Source: Liolophura sinensis
Lineage: Eukaryota; Mollusca; Polyplacophora; Chitonida; Chitonidae
Length of the DNA: 64,000 bases
Assembly: GCF_032854445.1 (NCBI RefSeq)
Contig: NC_088305.1
Location: 30,530,628-30,594,627, forward strand
Reading direction: 5' to 3'
The notes under the pieces are model-generated. The model saw only the letters and a list, made by a program, of their open reading frames with translations. It ran no database searches and was not told the origin of the DNA. The translations under genes were made by a program, and so were the position numbers. Positions 37,263 to 47,189 of this stretch are shown piece by piece (position 1 is the stretch's first letter; the number at the start of each line of letters is the position of its first letter).

Positions 37263-37425
37263 GACCATCTGCTTCTGCCTCCGGACCTCCTCTTCTTCAT
37301 AAGACCTCCCCTTCTTCCTCCGGACCTCCTCTTCTTCACAAGACCTCCTCTTCTTCCTCCGGACCTCCTCTTCTTCACAAGACCTCCCCTTCTTCCTCCT
37401 GACCTCCTCTTCTTTCTCCGGACTA
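37263..37425. repeat. CT-rich minisatellite, ~33-bp unit
   Basis: Alternation of CCGGACCTCCTCTTCTTC and ACAAGACCTCC-type words, about 5 copies. It is strongly purine/pyrimidine asymmetric. It starts exactly where repeat R1 stops. Confidence 0.9.
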
Positions 37426-37574
37426 ATTACGACAAGCTGTGTCCCTCTACCACTTCTTCAAACCTCTCGGCTTTTCGAACATAAGACGACTAATTACGAC
37501 GTGAGTTTTTTCGCTAGAAAACAGTTCGTTGTGTCCCTCTACCACTTCTTCAAATCTCTTGGCTTTTCGAACAT
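37426..37574. repeat. Direct duplication, ~75-bp unit x 2
   Basis: Two copies of GTGTCCCTCTACCACTTCTT followed by GGCTTTTCGAACATAA and a CGAC-rich link. Confidence 0.85.
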
Positions 37575-38264
37575 AACACGACCATTGTAACAGTTCACTA
37601 TTCTTCCGCCTTCATACAGCGATGAAACACATTAATCGCTATTAGTTTCTGACTTGATACAGACCTCAGTTAGCCCTCACGTTTTAACACATCTCCACAG
37701 CACTTTCGGACATACCTTTTCTCACTTTTCTCAGGTCCATTAATTTTTATTAGTCGACAGGAAAGGTCAAATTATTGGAAACAGGTACATTAATTTTGTT
37801 TCCAATAATTGAACTTCCCATGTAAACTATTAAAAAATGGGTGTTTTTCACCATTACTGCTTCTTTCTCGTTAAAAATGGGTAATGGGAATTTAGCGGGT
37901 TGATGTCTGTTTTCATGCACGACTTATTAATTTCGCGAACATAAATAATTCACAAACTGTTCTTGACAGGTGATGATTGTTTAAGTTGATTATATCTTCT
38001 TTACCATAGGAAGCAGCCCCAAAGCTCGTGGCTTTTGAAGCACCAAGACTCGTCCTCACAAAACCATAGCCTATTCATATTGTAGAACTTGTAATTTTAT
38101 TGAGTAGATGACAAGGCATAATTTGCCCAGACATTTTGTCATACGTAATTGCATGCCGTCATATTGCAGGTCGTAGAAATTGTATATGACTAACGGTAAT
38201 TGTGACTGAGAGAACCACAGAACAAGACAAATCATTATTTGATATGGGATTTAATCATGTTATA
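37575..38264. other. Spacer, nothing recognised
   Basis: Contains a small inverted pair, AATTATTGGAAACA near 37770 and TGTTTCCAATAATT... near 37796, which could form a hairpin of about 14 bp. No gene seen. Confidence 0.4.
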
Positions 38265-38334
38265 TGACATGCCATCAATTCACATTACATGCCATCAATT
38301 CACATTACATGTCATCAATTCACATTACATGTAG
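38265..38334. repeat. Tandem repeat, 20-bp unit, about 3.5 copies
   Basis: Unit GCCATCAATTCACATTACAT. Confidence 0.85.
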
Positions 38335-38823
38335 TCACATCACATGATATAAAGTTATTCTTGCCATAGGGTATACCTGCTGTTCTGGCCGATGCGGAAA
38401 ATTTTACAATTTGTCAACAGACAAGGAGCCCGTGCAAGTTTCAGACAGCTTTTAACATGTCACGTGTCTCAGTATCTTTTTTTCACATTATTTATGTTTT
38501 GGCCAGAAAGCGCCTAAAAACACGTAGGCGTAAGCTGCCAAGTCGCAGTCTTGTTTTTCTGCAGGAAATGAAGATGTTTTTATGAGATGATCTGCTGAAA
38601 CCCTGTTCAAAAAGACGACAAATGCGTTTTCTTTTGCAGGCGTCTGCGCGTGGCAACAAATAACATAAGACGCAGAAAAGACAGAGGGGAAACACCGTGT
38701 TATGTGGCTGTCACTTTCTCTTGATGACAACACATATAACAGACTATCATATCATCACTACAGAACACGATAAAAACTCACAGGGCAGTGAGATAGTTTA
38801 TTCCTCCCATATCCATCTGCAGC
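38335..38823. other. Spacer, nothing recognised
   Basis: Overlapping minus-strand open frames at 38488-38733 lack splice support. Confidence 0.4.
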
Positions 38824-38831
38824 GTAGGATT

Positions 38832-38920
38832 AGGGTGGGGGCAGGGGGTGTTGGGGCAGTGGGTGTGGGGGCAGGGGGTTTGGGGGCAAGGGGTGTGGGG
38901 GCAGGGGGTGTGGTGAAGGG
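38832..38920 (+). repeat. G-rich tract, G-quadruplex candidate
   Basis: Many runs of 3-5 guanines separated by 1-5 bases (GGGTGGGGGCAGGGGGTG and similar), built from an irregular 16-18 bp repeat. Confidence 0.85.
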
Positions 38921-39194
38921 ACAGTGCTGTAGGGAGAGTGGTCATTAGATTTCTGCGAAGTTTTTGTTTGTTTACATTTTCTTCATAATGTGGCTGGTTG
39001 TCCCAAATGGAAATCTGCTGGTTCATCTTGACATAATGACCAGGTCGCACATACTCTTTGACTGCTGTGTGCTCTACAGTCACCTGAACTTTGCTCTGCT
39101 AACGGTGACTTAAACACAAATGAGCTTAGTCTTTTATAATGCTACAAAACTTTGCTTGCTTAAGCATTTTGAGGACTTTGTATTTATGTCATTT

Positions 39195-40137
39195 TGGTAG
39201 CCACTAAACCTTACGTACGGCTACAGAGCCATTTCTAATTAGGCCTTAGGTACAGCTACAGAGCCATTTCCAATAAGAACTTAGACACGGATACAGAACC
39301 ATTTCTAACTAAGCCTTAGGCACGGCTACAGATCCATTTTTAATTAAGCCTTACGTATGGGTACAGAGACATTTCTAAGTAAGCCTTAGGTACGGGTACA
39401 GTGTCATTCTGTAGCTGTCCTACGACGGCTACAGAACCATTTCTAATTAGACCTTAGGTACGGCTCTGAGCCATTTCTAATTAGACCTTAGACACGGCTA
39501 CAGAGCCATTTCTAACTAAGCCTTAGGCACGGCTACAGAGTCGTTTTTAATTAAGCCCTACGTACGGCCACAGAGCCATTTCTAATTAGGCCTTACGATG
39601 GCTAAAGAGCCATTTCTAAGTAAGCCCTACGTACGGCCACAGAGCCATTTCTAAGTGGGCCTAACGTACGGCTACAGAGCCATTTCTAATTAAGCCCTAC
39701 GTACGGCCACAGAGCCATTTCTAAGTAGGCCTTACGTACGGCTACAGAGCCATTTCTAATTAGGCCTTACGTACGGCCACAGAGCCATTTCTAACTAAGC
39801 CTTACGTACGGCTACAGAGCCATTTCTAATTAAGCCTTAGGTACGGCCACAGAGCCATTTCTAATTAGACTTTAGACACGGCTACAGAGCCATTTCTAAT
39901 TAGGCCTTACGTACGGCTACAGAGCCATTTCTAACTAAGCCTTACGTACGGACACAGAGCCATTTCTAATTAAGCCTTAGGTACGGCCACAGAGCCATTT
40001 CTAATTAGGCCTTACGACGGTTAAAGAGCCATTTCTAATTAAGCCTTAGGTACGGCCATAGAGCCATTTCTAATTAGGCCTTACGACGGTTACAAAGCCA
40101 TTTCTAATTAAGCCCTACGTACGGCTACAGAGCCATT
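39195..40137. repeat. Minisatellite, ~35-bp unit, about 27 copies
   Basis: Unit GCCTTACGTACGGCTACAGA followed by GCCATTTCTAATTAG. A single unit with flanking similarity to 40138-40195 also occurs in the 7-kb units at about 46108-46135 and 53145-53175. Confidence 0.95.
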
Positions 40138-40406
40138 ATATATTTGGGAAACGTTATGATACAAATCTTTGCAGAAATTCTCAGAATACATAAAGGTATG
40201 GCATTTCCTCTCTTGGGGAGTTACCCTATGAGTGTAGGAAGGAAGCGTGGACTGTCATGGCCTGTAATAAATCACATTGAAATGGAGTATTATTACAGTG
40301 AAAGGCGGAAAATTGTCTGGGCGTTGAATCCGGTATGCGTGTAAAACATACTGTTAATATACAAGTGGAATGGCGAGATATAATTGAATTATTTGTTTCT
40401 CTATAG
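40138..40406. other. Flank of the 35-bp array and left border of the triplication
   Basis: The first ~60 bases resemble the sequence after the single 35-bp unit inside the 7-kb units (TTTGGGAAACGTTATGATAC versus TTTGTGAAACTTTATGCTAC). After that the two diverge. Confidence 0.5.
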
Positions 40407-41490
40407 AACTCTCCGTCCCTCATTCGGTTTCATTGGTTAATGTTAGTCGTCTTCTTGTAGATCCAATCACAACTGAGCGAGGCTACGTACAACAACGATC
40501 AAAATTATTTGACAAAACAACCAGATCTCATGCAAACAGACATCTCAAGTAAACTGAGGCGAACAAATTTAGCCTGAATCGTGTAAAGGCATCGTGCCTT
40601 ATTACAGCAAGTCTGCTTAACGGATTGTGCTCAAGGACGTGTAATTTGCTAGTATTCAAGCATTTACAGGAACTATTAGAGTGAAACCCTAACTGAAGTA
40701 AACTGACAAGAGACTGTCGTCGCTGCTCTGGTTAACTCTCTATACTGTAAGTCTTTTATATTGGAGACTTTGACGTCTATCAGGACTCTACCCTCGTCTC
40801 AATTCTACGGACATGACCTGCCTCGGGTCAAGAAGATGGTTTACTCTTTAGGAAAGTTGTACCATGTTGCCCCAAGTGCTATTCCACCTCATGATCAGAA
40901 AGAGACAGACTACTGATCATAATGGGTGGTTTTTGTCAGTTTGTCAGATGGACACACAGATGCTTGGGTCACTGAATTGCTGGAAACTCTCGTCGACTGG
41001 TCATAATTGGAATCACGGAAGTCATAAAATATTTAATAAGGCAATTAACTGCTGAAGTTCATGATACTGTCGTTTTGTTATTATAACGGCAAGATTGCGG
41101 ACAGATCAGTTTTGTCCTCCAAAGGGAAAAGGTGTAAATTATCGATTTTTTGCATCTGTAGACTACTTCCGCTCTTTGGAATATATCACGTTTAGCAACC
41201 TCTTTATTGACTTAAAGTATGTATTTTTCATTATTTGGCGGGGCATCAACTAGTTTCATAGGTAGGATCCCTAAGATAAGCAACTCCCAAGATTTTAGAG
41301 CGTAAACTCTGATCATCACCATAAACACGGTATCCCTTATTAAAAAATATACAAAGTGAAGTCCAAGTGTCAAACCAGGATAAAGAACTCTGACCACAGT
41401 GTTCAATCTTATAAAAATGCTCATCTGTCTTGTCTGACGCCCGGAGATGACATTCTGATCGATGGTGTCACCGCGACTGGTGTCACTCAC

Positions 41491-41592
41491 GATAACTCCT
41501 CCCGCCAGGAAATGTCTTCATTTGAGTCCAGCAGATAATCGTCATCCAAGACAAGACATTCGGTCTGTTTATCGGTGATGGTTCCTTTGTGA
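41491..41592 (-). CDS. Unit A, candidate exon with acidic tyrosine-containing tail
   Basis: Minus-strand segment of 102 bases between GACATAG|T and TTATC|GTGAGT. It reads H-K-G-T-I-T-D-K-Q-T-E-C-L-V-L-D-D-D-Y-L-L-D and continues acidic to W-R-E-E-L-S. The matching segments in units B (48463-48561, 99 bases) and C (55472-55573, 102 bases) keep the frame, including an in-frame 3-base length change in B, and all keep the GTGAGT donor. A minus-strand acceptor (TTATCTTAG) about 210-230 bases further on would add S-D-P-T-Y and then a stop. The product would look like a cytoplasmic tail with two tyrosine motifs. A plus-strand reading of the same place (41535-41601, CAGCAG to CAG|GTGGGT) is also open in all three units, so the strand is not settled. 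Confidence 0.3.
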
Positions 41593-42224
41593 CTATGTCA
41601 GGTGGGTCCAATGTGGTTTGCACGGTACTGACAGATGCACTTAACCTGCATTCTTATCGAGCCCTAGATACTGGGAATGTCCATTAGGTACCAATCATTC
41701 TGTACCACAACTGCTCATTGGTCATTACATTGACTGTATGCGGAAGTTAGCCTAATAATTGCAAATTCCATTTTCATACTTCATATGAGCTAATTAATGA
41801 CGTAGAACCTGGAAACATTCTTTTAAGGGCTGAACATTTTTCTGACATTTGAAGAAATGAAATGAAAGTAGTGTATCTACTTTGTTATATAAATTCTAAT
41901 TTACGGTATTTACTTTCTTGTGACCTGAATCCATTGTACTTTGCTGAAATTGCTAAATGCTTTAACGAAAACACCACATGAAATCACTTTATGGATTTCT
42001 TTCGTTATATTTCTACAGTACGTAGATATAAAAATACGTGAATAAACGAAATATGTAAACGAGCAGATATCTTAGGTTCTATTGGTGGAGCCCCTATAGG
42101 TTGGTCTTCCATTTTACACCGGTGCACAGCATGACCGCGTGCTTTTTTATTTAAATAGAACAACAACCCATCAAAAATAGTGCAACAATAATATTTGAGT
42201 GATTTACAGGGTGAGATATTTTTA

Positions 42225-42479
42225 ATGGACATTTGCAAAAGGGCTCTGAACAGAGTAAAACAAATTGATGCGGTCATGCATGCATCAGGTAAGCGTGAAA
42301 TATACTAACTGCAAAACTGCTGCTTTTCTTAAACTTTGAATCTGTTTGCAGCAATTTTGAAGAAATTCGAAACTTGTCGAATCTCTCTTACAAAGAAAAA
42401 ATCGATACTGAGCAAATGCAAGAAGATATACTCTTCGTTTAAACGTGAGTCTGAAAGGCTACTTGAAACCGTGCCATAA
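42225..42479 (+). CDS. Unit A, candidate last two exons of a plus-strand gene
   Basis: Coding 42225-42288, then a 63-base intron, then 42352-42479. The intron is textbook: TCAG|GTAAGC, a TACTAAC branch site and TCTGTTTGCAG, and similar introns occur in units B and C. The joined product starts M-D-I-C-K-R-A-L-N-R-V-K and is lysine-rich with three cysteines, ending L-L-E-T-V-P and a TAA. An upstream acceptor (GATTTACAG at 42201-42209) would extend the exon. Only unit A keeps the frame. B has a 5-base insertion before the donor and a 7-base deletion in the last exon, and C has lost the ATG and has a one-base insertion. So if this is a gene, B and C are pseudogenes. I do not recognise the protein. 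Confidence 0.35.
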
Positions 42480-43802
42480 CTCGAGGGCAATAGCTGTGCA
42501 AAAGATAACTTGATAACTTGATATGAACTAATTTGGTCGGTTCAGACTGTGCTTAGCTGAAATCTGTCTCCAGTGTGTCGACAATAGGGCTGGAAGCAAA
42601 CTGATACCGGAAATATTTATATGTCAGGGTTTTGTTATATGATCAGACAGGCATATACATTACCGGACTTTGGTGAAAACCTGACATTTCGAAGACGGCA
42701 GAAATTAAAAAGTGCTTCTCAAAATCTATGAAAGCTGAACAGGGTAGAATTATGTTGGTCACGATGTGCAAACTGTGTTTTAAATAATAATCAGTAATTC
42801 GTTTTAGGTTGCTTGGTGTAAAGCCAAATTTAGGTCGCTACGAAATCAGAAGAATATTAGGTATTGCGGATTTGTGCAGGAGATTCCCAGCTGGTGTGGA
42901 TGCCTTCATCACGTCACGGCGTGTGTTTAATGTATTCCGCGCCCCATTGGTTAGCCATTGGTTTGGAAATAGAGAAAATAGAGACCTTCTACAGCATCCT
43001 TTGTCCAGACCCATAACTCTGTCATACAGTACCGGTATGCCATGTTTTAAACATGTGTACTTCTATTTCTCAGCTGGTTTTAGAGACAAAGCCACATTCC
43101 CGTTTTTATGGACTAGAGCGTCGAGCTCTGTTTTAACACAGATATATTCCATTGTATTTGGATGGGAAAGTTTAGCGCTGTTGTAACACAGTCGGATTCC
43201 ATTATTCAGTGAATCCGTCATTTAGCAGATGAATCTCGTCCGTCATGTGATAACTCAGAGATATACCGCTATCAACTGTTTGCCGTCGCATTCCACCATC
43301 ATTTTCCAACGGGATCACGTTTCCTTTATCACGTATGAAAAATAAAAGAAAAAATGTTCTTGTCTTCACTCTACTGGGATAGCGGGATTCCCCAAATGGT
43401 GAAGTAATGTGTTTGTATTGTCATATGTTTTTATTGTAGAGGAATCCACTTATTAAGCTGACAGCTCACGGGATTCACTTTATCTTAGGCCAGTGAACCG
43501 TCAGGTTTTCCGTGTATTCGTCGTTAGTCAGTACTAATCTTCGAACTCCGTGGTTACAACTGTCTAGACTGGGAGATACCAGTCTTGATTCGATGTTGTC
43601 CTGACAGGAATGTTTAATTACATCCAGTTGTCAGCACAGGAAGGGGACTATGTCGGTACAACGGGAAGGAATAACAAGATGTTGATTATCTACGTGTAAT
43701 TTATATACTTTTACATGTGCTGGTATTGGTATCATCAGAAGTTCAGATATATAAATGTACTTCGTCAAAAACAGTTTTCCTCTCATAGCACTTTGCACAT
43801 AC

Positions 43803-43937
43803 GTTTTGAAAAAAATATGGCAAAGACTGACTTTCTCTGATGTCAAACTTATTATATTTTATCAAAAGTTTATTCCACGAAACAACTACAACCAGACCTA
43901 ATATAGATATTGAAAACGTTTCTAGATAGCTAAACAG
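43803..43937 (-). CDS. Unit A, candidate transmembrane exon
   Basis: Minus-strand segment of exactly 45 codons between CCCTTTACAG|CTG and CAAAAC|GTATGT, phase 0 at both ends. It has a hydrophobic run (S-I-L-G-L-V-V-V-V-S-W) flanked by K-L-L-I-K, as in a single membrane pass. Unit B keeps the open frame (50854-50988 region) but its acceptor AG has changed to AA and the donor to GTATGC. Unit C has lost most of the segment. It is therefore either an exon intact only in A, or a chance combination. Confidence 0.25.
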
Positions 43938-46566
43938 CTGTAAAGGGTAGAGATATATTGGTAGCAATGTTAAGACCACATGCAATTAACAAAATCCTAC
44001 ATAACAAAATCAGGTTTTTAGAGGGAAAATCCAAATCCAGGGAAAAGTTTGGCGTGGGTGGTTCCATTACAGTCGTCACAGCACACTAAGGATACCCATT
44101 GGTACTCCGGAAGGGAGAACAGCAATCCAATCAGTGGCCGCTTTGTTTACTGAAGACGAATTCTCCGCCAAGGAAGGTTCAACATTAGGATGACCCTGGA
44201 GGAGAGCGTGCTGAGACTAGGGATTTAGCTATATACACCCTCTGTCGTTTTGTGATCAATTATTACTCGTCAATGTCTACCAGCTAATGGCTTGGACGGA
44301 ATTGCCCAACCCAAATGTCCAAAGGAAATGTTTTTCATCGCCCCAATGGTTAGCCAATGACTTGAAAACAGAGCGCCTGCACTACTATATAGTATGCTAT
44401 GTTTCAAAACTGTATTTTTGACCTGGTTAAGAGGAGAAGACAAATTCCATTTTCCTTGGGTAACAGCGGCTATTTCTGGTTTACCACTATTATTTTCTAT
44501 TGTAAGTGGACCAGAACGTTCAGTTATAACACAGCCCGAGTTTATCATCCAGTGGTCAGACAGTACAGGTATGATGGAAGCCAGGCTGATTCATTATTCA
44601 CAAAACAGTCCGTTTAGCACTTACAACACAGCAGCATTCCATCAGCCATTAAAATGACCTATCACTGGGAATCGCTGCATTAACATTAAATGTTTCAGTC
44701 GTGACCAAATTGCAGAAAAGCAATTCTGACTGATGTCCTCAAGGGCAGCATACAGGTGTGTTTGCCTGTGCGCTTGTGATTCAAAGAAGTTGAAAACAAC
44801 AGTTGCTAATGTAGTTAGAAATCACGGCATGGACGCACCAATATTTGTTTGTTTGTTTACCACCAGAACTCGCAAATAAACCGACATTTTCATTCTTCAA
44901 AGTTTATTTTATTTATACACGATTTAGTAGTGTCAGCACACCGTTTCCAAAGACGGTTCAATGCTTAACTCACAAAACACTTTAAACCACTTGTGACGAT
45001 GGTCTGTACCTTTTACACCGTGTTTGTACGCCCATGAAAATGTTTTGTTTTTACAACTCATTTCGTCGTAATCGTTTTAAAATAAAGGACAATACTGGGA
45101 GTATATTGTCATAGGCCAACGCCTAAGAGACAACAAAAATTCGAAATTGTCTACGTTTCTTCAAAGTGGATCCAGTCTGGTAAATGTATGTGTTCATTAC
45201 GTGTGAAGCTCACAGTTAGCCTGTACGGCATCACGCTTTAAAATATTTGCACTTTACAACAGAAAAATACACATAATACCAGGAAAGTGAACAACTAAAT
45301 CCATTATCTACACTCAGTGTTTTCAAAGTACTGATATATGTAAGCTGTAATCGATTAAAACCCATTCATCTTTTTATTTTAATTCTGCCATGGAGAAGAA
45401 ACTAGGATTTTCTATAAATTTTGTGTTTTTGATAGACTCACTTCTTTACAATATCCATGTCATATGGTTTAATTTCGCGTGAATTGCCTTCGGACATCTT
45501 GAAGGGAGAAAATCGTGTATTGCACACATCGCCTGTAAAGTACTTGCATACGTTCCCCATGTAATCTAATGTTGAATTACATTACCATTTGGATTACTTG
45601 TTTCATCTACGAACAATCTCCTTACTTCATCGGATTATATAATCAAAATTGTGTCAACAGTGTCCATGCTTGCATGAACTTCTCAAGTTTCTGCTTTTCT
45701 TTGTGGTCAGGTAAATTGTGTCTCATTTGTATATCAGATCGATTGTCGTCATTTGTCTCTTGAACGGGTTTGCCCTAATACTGGTTGGCGTAAACGACCA
45801 ATATTGTCCGGAAAACCTATTTAGTTGAAGTAGTGGCCATTACGAGCTGTTCTCTGAGGAGAAGACTGATGCATTTCCCTCTTATGTGGTCCATTGCGTA
45901 ACACTGAGCAGGTTCATGTGAAGCTGACCGCTCGTTCGCCGGACCTCTGAGATCTTCGCAGAGATGAGATGACAAGGGACTGAAAGCCTAGATAATTTGG
46001 ACTCCCTCGAGTCTCCACATCGATTTCTAAATCTCCGTTGTTGCTCATTGCTCACTGGTCTTCTCTGCAGTGGAGACTCGATTTGGGGAACTTGAAGAGG
46101 TGTGCCTTAGGTACGGCTACAGAGTCATTTCTGTATTTGTGAAACTTTATGCTACATTTCTTTGTAGAAAATCTAACAATACACATACTGCCCTATCAAA
46201 CGATGTGTAACTGGAAGTGAAGCCAGTGTTTGATGTAATAACGAACTCACTGTTAGTCAATTGTCCAACCATTTTTGCTGCAGACGACAAGAAAATCAGC
46301 CCTAATTCCACAATGCCCTCTCATTACAGTTGTCTATAAGGAGTCAACAACAGGCAACGTGCCAACAGCCATACGTGAGAATACAGGATTGTCTGGAAGC
46401 TGTATTTGAAGTTTTCCCAACTGACAATGACGACCACTGGAAGACTTTCAGGATCGGGGTGCTAGTTCTGGCTCATCCAGATACCAGTATGAATTATATC
46501 ATGGTCGGAGAATAGATTAGTATAGTATAATTGTCTGTCTGCCATTCTCAAGAAAGTTATATTTAC

Positions 46567-46795
46567 ATGTACGCTGATGACAATTTGCAGATGGCTTACA
46601 GACAGGATCATTTACATAGATCGGAATGAATTTCCAAGTGCTCGTATAAATACCACCGTAATCGATGGCTACAGGAATCCCGTCCGGGGACAGTTCAAAT
46701 GTTCCGTTTACCGTGGTGTGTTCCGCAAAGGCCAAATTACTTATAACTGCAACCTTTTCTCTGCATTCCAGCAACACTTCATATGCACGTTTCAC
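46567..46795 (-). CDS. Unit A, candidate extracellular exon
   Basis: Minus-strand segment between TTCTGCCAG|GTG and ACAT|GTAAAT, 229 bases. The product contains N-G-T-F-E-L-S-P-D-G, I-D-Y-G-G-I-Y-T-S-T-W and ends C-K-P-S-A-N-C-H-Q-R-T-C, a C-x5-C-x4-C spacing like the start of an EGF domain. The preceding part recalls the last strands of an Ig-like domain, but this is only an impression. Unit B has the same segment (53609-53801) with an exact 36-base in-frame difference. Most substitutions between A and B change the amino acid (about 7 against 2 silent). A minus-strand TATA-like word lies near 46990-47000. Confidence 0.25.
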
Positions 46796-47189
46796 CTGGC
46801 AGAATGGTTAAACTTACGTCTACATTCTACAAATTATGTGAAAAATTCGGAACTGCTACAACTTTTGCGCCAATGGATGCATAATGACATCGGAAGTGAA
46901 ACCATAATTTCATCAGCCGCCCACGAAGGGAGACTATTGTTGTGCCCATAGCGTCCTGGAACATTGTTCAGTTGAGCACGTTTAGGATACATTTATATAT
47001 CACTCCAGAATCGAGAATTTGGCAATCATTCAAAATGAGAACCATTCAAAAGAATTGACAGAACCGGCCCAATACTTCGATGTCTCAAATTACTTTTATT
47101 TATTGGGAATGGTCATTCGTAGCTGTTTCTAATGGATGTAGATCGGATACTTGTTCAAAGAGGATCATGTAAACATGCGTGATTTGGAA

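Larger units (their letters stand above)
40407..47189. repeat. Tandem segmental duplication, unit A (6.8 kb)
   Basis: The left border is at AACTCTCCGTCCCTCATTCG, which recurs at 47190 and 54194. It is about 95% identical to unit B by inspection. It lacks about 130 bp present in B and C near their starts and about 80 bp present in B at 49755-49834. It contains repeat R1 near its start, repeat R2 at 45830-46100, one 35-bp minisatellite unit, and a pair of internally related ~250-bp blocks (42930-43190 and 44330-44560, both with a GGTTAGCCA-TTGG/ATGA word). Confidence 0.95.

Noticed and set aside
42809-43186. 125-codon frame in unit A
   Set aside because: Frameshifted in unit B after ~70 codons and absent from C. 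No recognised domain.
44394-44657. 87-codon frame conserved between units A and B
   Set aside because: A and B are so recent that open frames persist without selection. It is broken in C and has no splice or domain support.
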